A stretch of DNA of 64,000 bases from Phycisphaerae bacterium. Lineage in GTDB: Bacteria > Planctomycetota > Phycisphaerae > UBA1845 > Fen-1342. Of this stretch, positions 50,763 to 58,768 are shown in pieces. The stretch spans positions 1-64,000 of the forward strand of contig JAUIEC010000007.1 of the NCBI GenBank assembly GCA_030428945.1, read 5' to 3'. Made by a program: the position numbers and the translations under genes. The notes under the pieces were generated by a model. That model made no database searches, was not told the DNA's origin, and worked only from the letters and a program-made list of their open reading frames with translations. Positions within the stretch are counted from its first letter, which is position 1. Every line of letters starts with the position of its first letter.

Positions 50763-52472
50763 TTACTCCGCCGTGTGGACCGTTTCGCCGCCGATCACCG
50801 TTCGCAGCACCCGCGTCGTCGGAATCTCCCCGACCGGACACGTCATGATGTCGCGGTTCAGCACCACGAAGTCCGCCAGCTTGCCCGGCAGCAGGCTGCC
50901 CTTGCGCTCCTCCTCGAAAGCCGCGTAGGCCGCGTCCAGCGTGAACGCCCGCAGCGCCTCCGTCCGCGTCATCCGCTCCCCCGACTGCCAGCCACCGTCC
51001 GGCTTCCCGTCCAGGTCCTGCCGCGTGACGGCCGCGTAGAACCCCAGCATCGGGTTGTGACCCTCGACCGGGAAGTCGCTGCCGGCCGCGATCCGCGCGC
51101 CGTGCCGCAGCAGCGAAGCCCAGGCGTACGCCCCGCGGGCCCGTTCATCACCGACCCGGTCGGCCACCCAGCGCATGTCCGTCGTGCAGTGCGTCGGCTG
51201 CATCGAAGCGATCACGCCCAGCTCGGCAAAGCGCGGGATGTCCTCCGGCGAAAGCAACTGGGCGTGTTCGATCCGGAAGCGATGCTCGGGCAGCCTGGCC
51301 CGCTGCAGGGCCCGCTCGTACGCGTCGAGCACCTCGCGGTTGCCACGGTCACCGATCGCATGCGTGCAGACCTGCACCCCGCGGGCCAGCCCGAAGGACG
51401 CGAGCTTCTCGATCATCTGCGGCGACATCACCGCCAGCCCGGTGTACGGCGCGCCGGCCTCGTCGGTCGGACGGTCACTGTACGGCGCCAGCAGCCACGC
51501 CCCGCGCGAACCCATCGCACCGTCGGCGTACAGCTTGCAGGCCCGCAAGGTGAAGCGGTCACCCACCAGCGGCGGATTCCGCGCGAAATACTCCAGCGTG
51601 TACGCGGCCGACAGCATCCCGTAGACCCGCAGCTTCAGCCGCCCCTCACGCTCGAGCCGCCGGAACACCTCGACGTCGGCCGGAGAAACGCCCGCATCGT
51701 GTACCCCGGTCAGACCGACCGCCAGGCACATCTCCTGGGCCTTCAGCAGCAGCGCCTCGCTGCCCGCGCCGGCCCGGTCAATCTTCGTCTCGACCAGGTT
51801 CATCGCGTTGTCGATCAGCACGCCCGTCGCCGCGCCGTCGGCCCCGCGCAGAATCTCGCCGCCCGTCGGACTCGTCGTCTCGCGCGAAATCCCGGCCCGC
51901 TTCAGCGCCGCCTCGTTCGCCAGGCCCGAGTGCCCGTCCACCCGCGTGATCCACACCGGGTTGTCCGGCGTCACCGCCGACAGCCGCGCGTGCGTCGGCA
52001 GCTTGCGCTCCGGCCAGCTCTCGTGATCCCACCGCCCGCCGACGATCCACGCGCCCGGGTCCGCCGCGCGCGCGGCCGCCGCCACCTGCGCGATGACATC
52101 ATCGAACGACGCCGCCCGCGACAGATCAAGCTGCCCCAGCCCGAAACTGCCCAGCGACCCGAGGTGCCCGTGCGCATCGATCAGCCCCGGAATCACGGTC
52201 GCCCCGGACAGGTCAATCACCTCGAAGTCACCGTAACGGTCCAGGTTCCGCAGGCGCGCCTCCGGACCGGTCGCGACGATCTGACCGTCGGCCACGGCGA
52301 TCGCGGCCGCCCGCGGCTGCCGCGGATCCAGCGTGTAGACGTTGGCGTTGACGTACAACTTCTCGATGTGCACGCCGTGCTTGTGGTCGTGGTCGCTGTG
52401 GTCCTGGCCGACGGCCGGCGCGCTCAGCGCCAGCGCCAGCGTCACGACGGGGACGATCCGAATCAACGGCAT
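50763..52472 (-). CDS. Exported amidohydrolase (YtcJ-like, metal-dependent)
   Basis: 569 residues from the ATG that begins a signal peptide (MPLIRIVPVVTLALALSAPA). It is followed by a His/Asp patch ('DHSDHDHKHGVH') that may bind metal. Amidohydrolase features: 'VIDLSGATVIPGLIDAHGHL' (HxH metal site, about 105-124), 'ITRVDGHSGLANEAAL', 'QVCTHAIGDRGNREVLDAYE', 'RIEHAQLL' and 'IAAGSDFPVEGHNPMLGFYA' (last Asp). This subfamily hydrolyses amide or ester bonds of unknown small molecules. The stop is 3 bp before the GT-C protein's start, so the pair likely forms one transcript. Confidence 0.87.
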   Translation of the reverse strand: MPLIRIVPVVTLALALSAPAVGQDHSDHDHKHGVHIEKLYVNANVYTLDPRQPRAAAIAVADGQIVATGPEARLRNLDRYGDFEVIDLSGATVIPGLIDAHGHLGSLGSFGLGQLDLSRAASFDDVIAQVAAAARAADPGAWIVGGRWDHESWPERKLPTHARLSAVTPDNPVWITRVDGHSGLANEAALKRAGISRETTSPTGGEILRGADGAATGVLIDNAMNLVETKIDRAGAGSEALLLKAQEMCLAVGLTGVHDAGVSPADVEVFRRLEREGRLKLRVYGMLSAAYTLEYFARNPPLVGDRFTLRACKLYADGAMGSRGAWLLAPYSDRPTDEAGAPYTGLAVMSPQMIEKLASFGLARGVQVCTHAIGDRGNREVLDAYERALQRARLPEHRFRIEHAQLLSPEDIPRFAELGVIASMQPTHCTTDMRWVADRVGDERARGAYAWASLLRHGARIAAGSDFPVEGHNPMLGFYAAVTRQDLDGKPDGGWQSGERMTRTEALRAFTLDAAYAAFEEERKGSLLPGKLADFVVLNRDIMTCPVGEIPTTRVLRTVIGGETVHTAE

Positions 52473-52567
52473 GGGAAGGGCGCTCCTGGGTCCAGTGCTC
52501 ACGTGACTTGTAACCGCACCGGCGTCGGGCGACAATTCCGCACGAGTCGCGACCCACGGAGAACGCC

Positions 52568-53911
52568 ATGCGCTGCCTGACCCTCTTCCTGACCGCCGCC
52601 GCCCTGCCCCTCGCCCTCGCCGGCAACGACGCCTCGCAGGACTGGCCCCGCTTTCGCGGCCCGCGGGCCCTCGGCATCATGGAAGGCCACAAACTGCCGG
52701 CCACCTGGGACTGCGAAAAAGGCACCGGCGTCGCCTGGAAGACCGCGATCCCCGGCCTGGCCAATTCGAGCCCGATCGTCGCCGACGGCGCGATCTACCT
52801 GACGACCGCCATCACGCCGAACCCCGACCCCGTCTTCCAGACCGGCCGGTACGGCAACGTCTCGAGTGTCGAAGAGGACGGCGACTGGACCTGGGCCGTC
52901 CTGTGCGTCGACCTGGCCACCGGGAAGATCCGCTGGCAGCGGGAGGCCACCGCCGGCACGCCGCGCGTCAAGCGACACCTGAAGAGCACGCACGCCGACC
53001 CGACCCCGGCCACCGACGGCAGGCACGTCGTCGCGATGCTCGGCTCGCAGGGCCTGTTCTGCTACGACACGCAGGGCAACCTGAAATGGAAACAGGATCT
53101 CGGCACGCTCGACGCCGGGTACTACCTCGCCAAGGCCGCCCAGTGGGAGTACGGCAGTTCGCCGATCATCCACGACGGACTCGTGATCGTGCAGGTCGAC
53201 ATCCAGGAGGGCTCGTTCATCCGCGCGTACCGACTCGCGGACGGCAATCAGGTCTGGGACACGCCCCGCGACGAGATCCCGAGCTGGTCCACGCCGACCG
53301 TGCACACCAGCGGCGACCGCACCGACCTGATCACCAACGCCACCAGGGCCATCCGCGGCTACGACCCGGCCACCGGCACCGAGCGCTGGCGACTGGAGGG
53401 CAACGCGACGATCGTCGTGCCGACGCCGTTCGTCGTTGATGACCTGATCTACATCGCCAGCGGGTATCGCCCGATCCAGCCGATCTACGCGATCCGCTTC
53501 GGCGCGACCGGGGACATCACCCTGCCCGAGGGCAGGTCGAGCAGCGAGCACGTCGCCTGGAGCCAGTCCAAGCGCGGCCCGTACATGCCCACCCCGGTCG
53601 TCTACGACGGTCTGCTGTACGTTTCCGACCACGGCATCCTGACAGTCTACGACGCGCAGTCGGGCGAGAAGATCTACAACGAGCGCCTCCCGAACGCCTC
53701 CGGCGCGTACATCAGCGCCCTGGTGGCCGGCGACGGCAAGGTCTACATCACCAGCGAGGACGGCGACGTCTACGTCGTCAAGGCCGGCGACGAGTTCGAA
53801 CTGCTGGCGACCAACCCGCTCGGCGAAACGATCCTGGCCACCCCGGCCATCTCCGACGGCAGGATCCTGCTGCGCGGACGGCACCACCTGTTCGCCGTGC
53901 AGGCCGAGTAA
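52568..53911 (+). CDS. Secreted PQQ-like beta-propeller protein
   Basis: 447 residues with signal peptide (MRCLTLFLTAAALPLALAG). The next segment 'DWPRFRGPRALGIMEG' is the standard opening of the planctomycete PQQ-propeller family. Repeated blades contain 'GDGKVYITSEDGDVYVVKAG', 'VYDGLLYVSDHGILTVYDAQ' and 'RAIRGYDPATGTERWRLEGN'. It looks like a binding or scaffold protein; no heme motif or catalytic residues of quinoprotein dehydrogenases are seen. GGAGAACGCC precedes the ATG. Divergent from the amidohydrolase gene. Confidence 0.9.
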   Translation: MRCLTLFLTAAALPLALAGNDASQDWPRFRGPRALGIMEGHKLPATWDCEKGTGVAWKTAIPGLANSSPIVADGAIYLTTAITPNPDPVFQTGRYGNVSSVEEDGDWTWAVLCVDLATGKIRWQREATAGTPRVKRHLKSTHADPTPATDGRHVVAMLGSQGLFCYDTQGNLKWKQDLGTLDAGYYLAKAAQWEYGSSPIIHDGLVIVQVDIQEGSFIRAYRLADGNQVWDTPRDEIPSWSTPTVHTSGDRTDLITNATRAIRGYDPATGTERWRLEGNATIVVPTPFVVDDLIYIASGYRPIQPIYAIRFGATGDITLPEGRSSSEHVAWSQSKRGPYMPTPVVYDGLLYVSDHGILTVYDAQSGEKIYNERLPNASGAYISALVAGDGKVYITSEDGDVYVVKAGDEFELLATNPLGETILATPAISDGRILLRGRHHLFAVQAE

Positions 53912-53956
53912 CAGCCCGGTCGCAGCGTTCGGACCGGTTGCCGCGCATCGCCCGGA

Positions 53957-54024
53957 ACGAGTGCGCGTTACGAGTGTGCCACGAACGAGTCTGCAACCGC
54001 GAGTGTGCGTTTACGAGTGTGCTG
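53957..54024. repeat. Short tandem repeat, CGAGTGTGC-type units
   Basis: Five or six imperfect copies of ACGAGTGTGC/ACGAGTCTGC/GCGAGTGTGC lie between the propeller gene and the small monooxygenase gene. They could be transcribed as part of its leader. No gene is seen in them. Confidence 0.65.
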
Positions 54025-54102
54025 CCATCCCGGCAGCGTCTTTTCCGCGCGAGAGAGTCCGCGGCCCCCGAAAGGAAGCGAACACCACGAAAGGGAACAC
54101 CG

Positions 54103-54393
54103 ATGCCACAACTGACGATCATCGCCGACATCCACGCCCGGCCGGACCGGGCGGACTTCGTCCGGTCCGAACTCGAAAAGCTGATCGCCGCAACCCGGGC
54201 CGAGGCCGGCTGCGTGCAGTACGACCTGCACCGGGACAACGACAACCCGGCCCACTTCCTGTTCTTCGAAAACTGGGAATCGCGCGAGCTCTGGCAGGTG
54301 CACATGAACAGCCCCCACCTGGCCGCCTACCGGACCGCCGTCGAAGGCGCGATCGAAACCTTCACGCTCAGCGAAATGACGCGGATTGGATGA
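54103..54393 (+). CDS. Antibiotic biosynthesis monooxygenase (ABM) family protein
   Basis: 96 residues, one compact ferredoxin-like ABM domain: 'LTIIADIHARPDRADFVRSE', 'TRAEAGCVQYDLHRDNDNPA', then 'FLFFENWESRELWQVHMNSP' and 'HLAAYRTAVEG'. Members of this size are quinol or heme-independent monooxygenases, or YgiN-like proteins; the substrate here is unknown. AAAGGGAAC precedes the ATG. Stands alone and converges on the gspE gene. Confidence 0.88.
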   Translation: MPQLTIIADIHARPDRADFVRSELEKLIAATRAEAGCVQYDLHRDNDNPAHFLFFENWESRELWQVHMNSPHLAAYRTAVEGAIETFTLSEMTRIG

Positions 54394-54600
54394 GTGAAAA
54401 AGTGAAAGCGTGAAGGAGTGAAAGAGGAGGCTCGCCCCACCGGGTCAGGTTCCCTCCTTCACGTTCCCACTGTCTCACCACAACGACAGTGAGCAGGCAA
54501 GTAAGAAGGGACCCGCACCGAATGCCCATCGCGGGCAACCTGTCCCCTGTCCCCTGTCCCCTGTTCCCTGTTCCCTGTTCCCTGACCGCGCCCCGGACAG
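54394..54600. repeat. Convergent-gene repeat region: GTGAAAGA units and TTCCCTG units
   Basis: Immediately past the monooxygenase stop come imperfect GTGAAAGA units. CGTGAAGGAG (54409-54418) pairs perfectly with CTCCTTCACG (54454-54463), so the repeats in opposite orientation can form a hairpin serving both converging genes. Beyond it lie GAGCAGGCAAGTAAG and seven copies of TCCCCTG/TTCCCTG (about 54540-54585, period 7). No gene seen. Confidence 0.8.
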
Positions 54601-54625
54601 TCGCCCGCGGGAATCTCGGCCCCCT

Positions 54626-56305
54626 CTAGACCTTCGTCACCCGCAGCACTTCCTCCGGCGTCGTCACGCCCTGCCGCACGGCGCCCCAGCCGTCCTCGCT
54701 CAGCAGCTTCAGGCCGCCCTTTCGCGCCACCGACAGCATCTCGGCCGCGCTGCGGCGATTGACGATCATCTCGCGCAGCTCGTCGGTCATCACCAGCAGT
54801 TCGTACAGCGCCCGGCGTCCGGCGTAGCCGGTGTTCAGGCACTCGCGGCAGCCCGCCCCGCGCCACAGCTTCTCGCCCTTGCGGTAGCCGAACTCGGCCG
54901 GCAGCGTCTCGGGCGACTCCGGCACGTACTCTTCCTTGCAGTTCTTGCAGATCTTCCGCGCCAGCCGCTGGGCCAGCACCGCTTCGACCGAACTCGACAC
55001 CAGGAACGGCTCGACCCCCATGTTGATCAGCCGCGTCGCCGCCGAGATCGAGTCGTTCGTGTGCAGCGTGCTGAACACCAGGTGACCGGTCAGCGACGCG
55101 TTGATCGCCGTCTCGGCCGTCTCGCGGTCTCGAATTTCGCCGACCAGGATCACGTCCGGGTCGTGCCGCAGGAAGGCCCGCATCGCCCGGGCGAAGTCCA
55201 GCCCGACCCGGCTCAGTGTCTGCACCTGGTTGACGCCTTCCAGGTAGTACTCGATCGGGTCCTCGATCGTCAGGATCTTCTTCTCGCCGTCGACAATGCT
55301 GCCCAGCGACGCGTACAGCGTCGTCGTCTTACCGGAACCGGTCGGACCGGTCACCAGGATGATCCCGTGCGGACGCCGGATCAGGTCGCTGAAGATCTCC
55401 AGCGTCTCCCCTTCCATCCCAAGCTGCGGCAGGTCCAGCGCGATCGCCGTCCGGTCCAGGATACGCAGCACGACGCCCTCGCCGAACGCCATCGGGATCA
55501 CGCTGACACGCAGGTCGATCTCACGCCCGTGCGTCTTGATCTTGAAACCGCCGTCCTGCGGCAGACGCTTCTCGGCGATGTTCATCCCCGAGAGAATCTT
55601 CAGGCGGCTGATCACCGCATTCTGGAAGCGGCGAATCTCCGGCGGAACGTTGGCCGAGTGCAGCACCCCGTCCACCCGGTACCGCACGATGAAATCCGTC
55701 TCGAACGGCTCGAAGTGAATGTCACTGGCACGCTGGGCGATCGCCTCGACCAGGATCTCGTTGACCAGCTTGATGACCGTCGCTTCCTGGGCCATCTGCA
55801 CGTCGAGGTCACTCGAATCGACCTCGGCCGCGTCGATCTCCAGGTCGTCCGTCTCGGTGATCATCCGGTCGAGCACGTCGCCGCCGACGCCGTAGTGCGC
55901 CTTGATCACCTTGTTGATGTCGGCCTGCGTCGCCAGCACCGGCTCGACCCGGCAGTCCGTGCACGAGGCCGCCACCTCGTCGAGCGCATAGATGTTGTGC
56001 GGGTTCGACGTCGCGATCTGCAGCACCTTGCCACGCCGCGCGACCGGGACCAGGTTGTGCTTGTGAACCAGTTGGCTCGGAACCAGGCTCAGCAGCTTCG
56101 GATCGATATCCGTCGGCGAAAGCTCCAGCAGCGGCATCCGCAACTGCTCGCTGAGTGCCAGCAGAACGTCACGCTCGCTGACCACTCCGGTCCGGACCAG
56201 GACCTCGTCCACCCGCTCTTCCGCACCGTTCCGCGCAGCCTCCGCCGCCTTGAGTTGTTCCTCGGTGACCAGACCACGCTCGATCAGAAGTTCCGCTACT
56301 GCCAT
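54626..56305 (-). CDS. gspE: GspE/PilB-type secretion or pilus assembly ATPase
   Basis: 559 residues. The N-terminal T2SSE domain starts MAVAELLIERGLVTEEQLKA. The ATPase core has Walker A 'LVTGPTGSGKTTTLYASLGS', the Asp box 'KKILTIEDPIEYYLEG', Walker B 'DPDVILVGEIRDRETA', and the His box 'GHLVFSTLHTNDS'. A tetra-Cys zinc motif is formed by 'ICKNCKEEY' and 'GAGCRECLNTGY', typical of GspE. It drives pseudopilus or pilus extension from the cytoplasm. No gspF or gspG is adjacent here; the pseudopilin operon at 16-19.9 kb is the likely partner. Confidence 0.93.
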   Translation of the reverse strand: MAVAELLIERGLVTEEQLKAAEAARNGAEERVDEVLVRTGVVSERDVLLALSEQLRMPLLELSPTDIDPKLLSLVPSQLVHKHNLVPVARRGKVLQIATSNPHNIYALDEVAASCTDCRVEPVLATQADINKVIKAHYGVGGDVLDRMITETDDLEIDAAEVDSSDLDVQMAQEATVIKLVNEILVEAIAQRASDIHFEPFETDFIVRYRVDGVLHSANVPPEIRRFQNAVISRLKILSGMNIAEKRLPQDGGFKIKTHGREIDLRVSVIPMAFGEGVVLRILDRTAIALDLPQLGMEGETLEIFSDLIRRPHGIILVTGPTGSGKTTTLYASLGSIVDGEKKILTIEDPIEYYLEGVNQVQTLSRVGLDFARAMRAFLRHDPDVILVGEIRDRETAETAINASLTGHLVFSTLHTNDSISAATRLINMGVEPFLVSSSVEAVLAQRLARKICKNCKEEYVPESPETLPAEFGYRKGEKLWRGAGCRECLNTGYAGRRALYELLVMTDELREMIVNRRSAAEMLSVARKGGLKLLSEDGWGAVRQGVTTPEEVLRVTKV

Positions 56306-56492
56306 GCCCCGACCTGCTGCTGGAGGAATACGGAAACCTGCCGGCCCCGCGACACCGGCCGGGACCTCTCCATCAGGGATATACCACGCTCCCTGGCCGC
56401 GGATGCGACGTTTTCGAGATTCTCACACCTGCGCCCCCGCTTGGCAACACACCCCCCCCGCCCGATCCGCCAAAGACCGGTAACCCAACCCA

Positions 56493-56786
56493 GTGTGGCA
56501 CAGGCGTCCCGCCTGTGGATCATGGCGGTGGAGGCAGTATTGATTGGGGTGTGGCACAGGCGTCCCGCCTGTGGATCATGGCGGTGAAGGTAGTATTGAT
56601 TGGGGTGTGGCACAGGCGTCCCGCCTGTGGATGATGGTGGTGGAGGCAGTATTGATGGGGGTGTGGCACAGGCGTCCCGCCTGTGGATCATGGTGGTGGA
56701 GGTAGTATTGATGGAGGTGTGGCACAGGCGTCCCGCCTGTGGCGGCGGTAAAGTTGTGCTGTAACACAGGCATCCCCCCTGTGCTG
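56493..56786. repeat. 56-bp tandem repeat array with internal palindrome CACAGGCG-TCC-CGCCTGTG
   Basis: Four full units (starting 56493, 56549, 56605, 56661) and two degenerate ones follow each other without spacers. Each unit has the perfect 8-bp inverted repeat CACAGGCG/CGCCTGTG around TCC, then an A+T-richer part ending GTATTGAT. On the minus strand the units read as 'HRRDACAT' and 'TGGTPVPH' peptides, a sequence family seen scattered in planctomycete genomes. The array lies in the 498-bp gap between the divergent gspE and M16-like genes; the first 187 bp of that gap (56306-56492) shows no other element. Confidence 0.9.
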
Positions 56787-56803
56787 TTGTCTGGAGAACC
56801 AAC

Positions 56804-58657
56804 TTGCCCCTCGCCCTGCTGATCAGCCTGCTGCTCCAGTCCGGTGACATCCCTCTGCGGGTCGAGCGGCTCGACAACGGCCTCAACGTCACCGTCTTCA
56901 CCGACGACGCCCTCCCCCTGGTCAGCGTCCAGGCCTGGCTCCACCGCGGCTGGCTCGACGCCACCACCCCGCCCTCGTCAGCGCTGCCACACGAGATCGC
57001 CGCCTGCGCCCGCCACGAGCGCCGCGTCTACGCCGAGCACACCGCCCTCACCTGGACCGCCCCGCGCGAACTGCTCCCCGATCTCCTCCGACACGCGGCC
57101 GGAATCCTCGCCAGCCCCCCACCCGCCGGCCCGCCCGCGACCCGGATCGGATGCAGCCCCGCCCTGCGGTCCCGCCTGTTTCAGTCCGATCCGCCCGGCC
57201 CGCCGATCCCCGACGCCTGGCCCGGCCGCCTGGTGGTGATCGGCGACGTCGTCCCCGGCGAGGTGCTGCCGATCGTTCGCGAAGCCACCAGCGACATCGA
57301 GTGGCGCGATCAGCCGCGTCTGCCGCCGTTCCTGACGCCGCGGCCAGCCGTCGCGCCACCCACAGGCCCGCGGATCGCCTTTGCCGTCCCGGGGCTCGGC
57401 GCCTTCGAACACACCGCCCACGAGGTCCTGCTGCGCCACCTCGTCAATCCGCACGATGGTCCGCTCCGAGACGGAGACCGTGCGACCGGCAACCGCCCGC
57501 GACTGACCTGGCAGCGCGACCTGTGGTCGTCGGGTGGCGTCCTGCTGGTCCGCACCGGCGACGCGGACGAGTCCCGCCAACTGCTGCAGACCCTGCGCCA
57601 ACTGCGCGACAAGCCGCTGCCGCCGACCGCCCTGCGACGCGCGATCGCCCTCGCCCGCGCGGCCCTGCGACCCCGGTTCGGCGACCTGCAGGAGCGAGCC
57701 CGCACCCTCGGCGAACACGAAGCCATCGCCGGCGACCTCCTGCTCGCACCGCTGGCCGCCGAGCGCATCGCCCTCGTCCGCACCGCCGACATCCAGGACG
57801 CCGCCCAGCGCCTGCTCGCCAACGCCTTCCCCGCCGAAGCCGCCGACTTCCCCGCCCAGGACTCCGGCGACCGCGCCGGACGAATCGACGCCCTGCCGGC
57901 CGTGCGCAGCTTCGCCCCGCTCGACGCGCCGGACCTGACCCGCGACGAACAGCCCGGCGTGACGATCATCTGTCGCCGCCTTGCGGGTGCCGGCCACGCC
58001 GCGCTGGCGGCGCTCGGCGCACCGGCCGGCGACGACTGGATCCGTGCCCATCGCGACCTGCTCAGCTATCGCGGCATCCAGTTCGAAGCCCACCGGGGCG
58101 GCTTCGCTCTGCGCGGGTCCGTCGGCGACGAGGTCGCCCTGCTCGAAATCGCGCATCGCCTGCTCGCCGCCCACGCCGACCACCGGCCGACCATCGCGAT
58201 CGTCAGCGACGTTCCCGCCGCGGACCTGTCGAAACGGATCGCTGCCCTCGCGCTGGACTGGCCCGCCCGGCCGCCACGCCCCGCCCCGACCGCGACCATC
58301 GCCGTCGATCCGCCGGATCCCGCGCGCCTGACCCCGGCCCACTGGCGCGCCCTGCCGGCCCTGCTCGACTTCTTTCCGCGCTTCGCAGAACGCGACCGTC
58401 ACGACGATGCCACCGTGATCCCACCGCGCAAACCGACGGCAGCGCCCCGCTGGCGGATTCCGGAAGACGAGCGCGCCGCCCGCGAAACCCTGGCCGAGGC
58501 CCGCCGTCGCCTGTGGCTCGACGGGCCCGACGCCATCGCCTGGCACCTGGCGCAGACCGGTGGCGCTGCGCCGCTCCCGTTCACCGAGGCGCTCCGCGCG
58601 CTGGCCCGGCCGGGTGCATCCACCGCACAACCGCCGGCCGAACCCGCCCGCGACTGA
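56804..58657 (+). CDS. Insulinase (M16)-like protein, probably catalytically inactive
   Basis: 617 residues. The start 'MPLALLISLLLQSGDIPLRVE' leads to 'RLDNGLNVTVFTDDALPLVS', the typical opening of M16 peptidases (xLxNGLxVxxxxD). The zinc motif HxxEH expected about 40 residues further on is not found; 'LPHEIAACARHERRVYAEHT' takes its place. The start is a TTG with GGAG 9 bp upstream, just beyond the repeat array. The protein is Pro/Arg/Ala-rich. A hydrophobic N-terminus suggests export. A pseudo-peptidase partner or a diverged family member is most likely. Confidence 0.6.
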   Translation: MPLALLISLLLQSGDIPLRVERLDNGLNVTVFTDDALPLVSVQAWLHRGWLDATTPPSSALPHEIAACARHERRVYAEHTALTWTAPRELLPDLLRHAAGILASPPPAGPPATRIGCSPALRSRLFQSDPPGPPIPDAWPGRLVVIGDVVPGEVLPIVREATSDIEWRDQPRLPPFLTPRPAVAPPTGPRIAFAVPGLGAFEHTAHEVLLRHLVNPHDGPLRDGDRATGNRPRLTWQRDLWSSGGVLLVRTGDADESRQLLQTLRQLRDKPLPPTALRRAIALARAALRPRFGDLQERARTLGEHEAIAGDLLLAPLAAERIALVRTADIQDAAQRLLANAFPAEAADFPAQDSGDRAGRIDALPAVRSFAPLDAPDLTRDEQPGVTIICRRLAGAGHAALAALGAPAGDDWIRAHRDLLSYRGIQFEAHRGGFALRGSVGDEVALLEIAHRLLAAHADHRPTIAIVSDVPAADLSKRIAALALDWPARPPRPAPTATIAVDPPDPARLTPAHWRALPALLDFFPRFAERDRHDDATVIPPRKPTAAPRWRIPEDERAARETLAEARRRLWLDGPDAIAWHLAQTGGAAPLPFTEALRALARPGASTAQPPAEPARD

Positions 58658-58713
58658 GCCGGACCGGCTTCGCCAGCCGCGCCCCGATCGCCTACACTAC
58701 GAGCTTGCCTAGC

Positions 58714-58737
58714 GCCCGGCCGCGTGGTTGGCCGGGC
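58714..58737 (+). promoter_or_regulatory. Leader hairpin upstream of serS
   Basis: GCCCGGCC and GGCCGGGC form a perfect 8-bp stem with an 8-nt loop, 31 bp before the serS ATG. TACACT at 58693-58698 is a possible -10 element just before it. A role in serS regulation is speculative; no T-box features (specifier loop, AGGGTGGnACCGCG) are present. Confidence 0.35.
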
Positions 58738-58768
58738 CTGATCCAACGCACCCCCGGGACCCTCCCCG

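Noticed and set aside
49077-52580. A long plus-strand frame opposite the GT-C and amidohydrolase genes
   Set aside because: Same pattern of Arg/His/Gln-rich antisense translation; the minus-strand proteins have unmistakable motifs.
52568-53911. Quinoprotein dehydrogenase
   Set aside because: The propeller repeats match, but the catalytic and heme-binding residues of PQQ dehydrogenases are not seen and the protein is shorter.
56493-56786. CRISPR array
   Set aside because: The 56-bp units are contiguous and have no unique spacers, and no cas gene is in the window.
58681-58768. T-box riboswitch before serS
   Set aside because: The leader is about 100 bp with a single hairpin and lacks the specifier loop and conserved T-box sequence.
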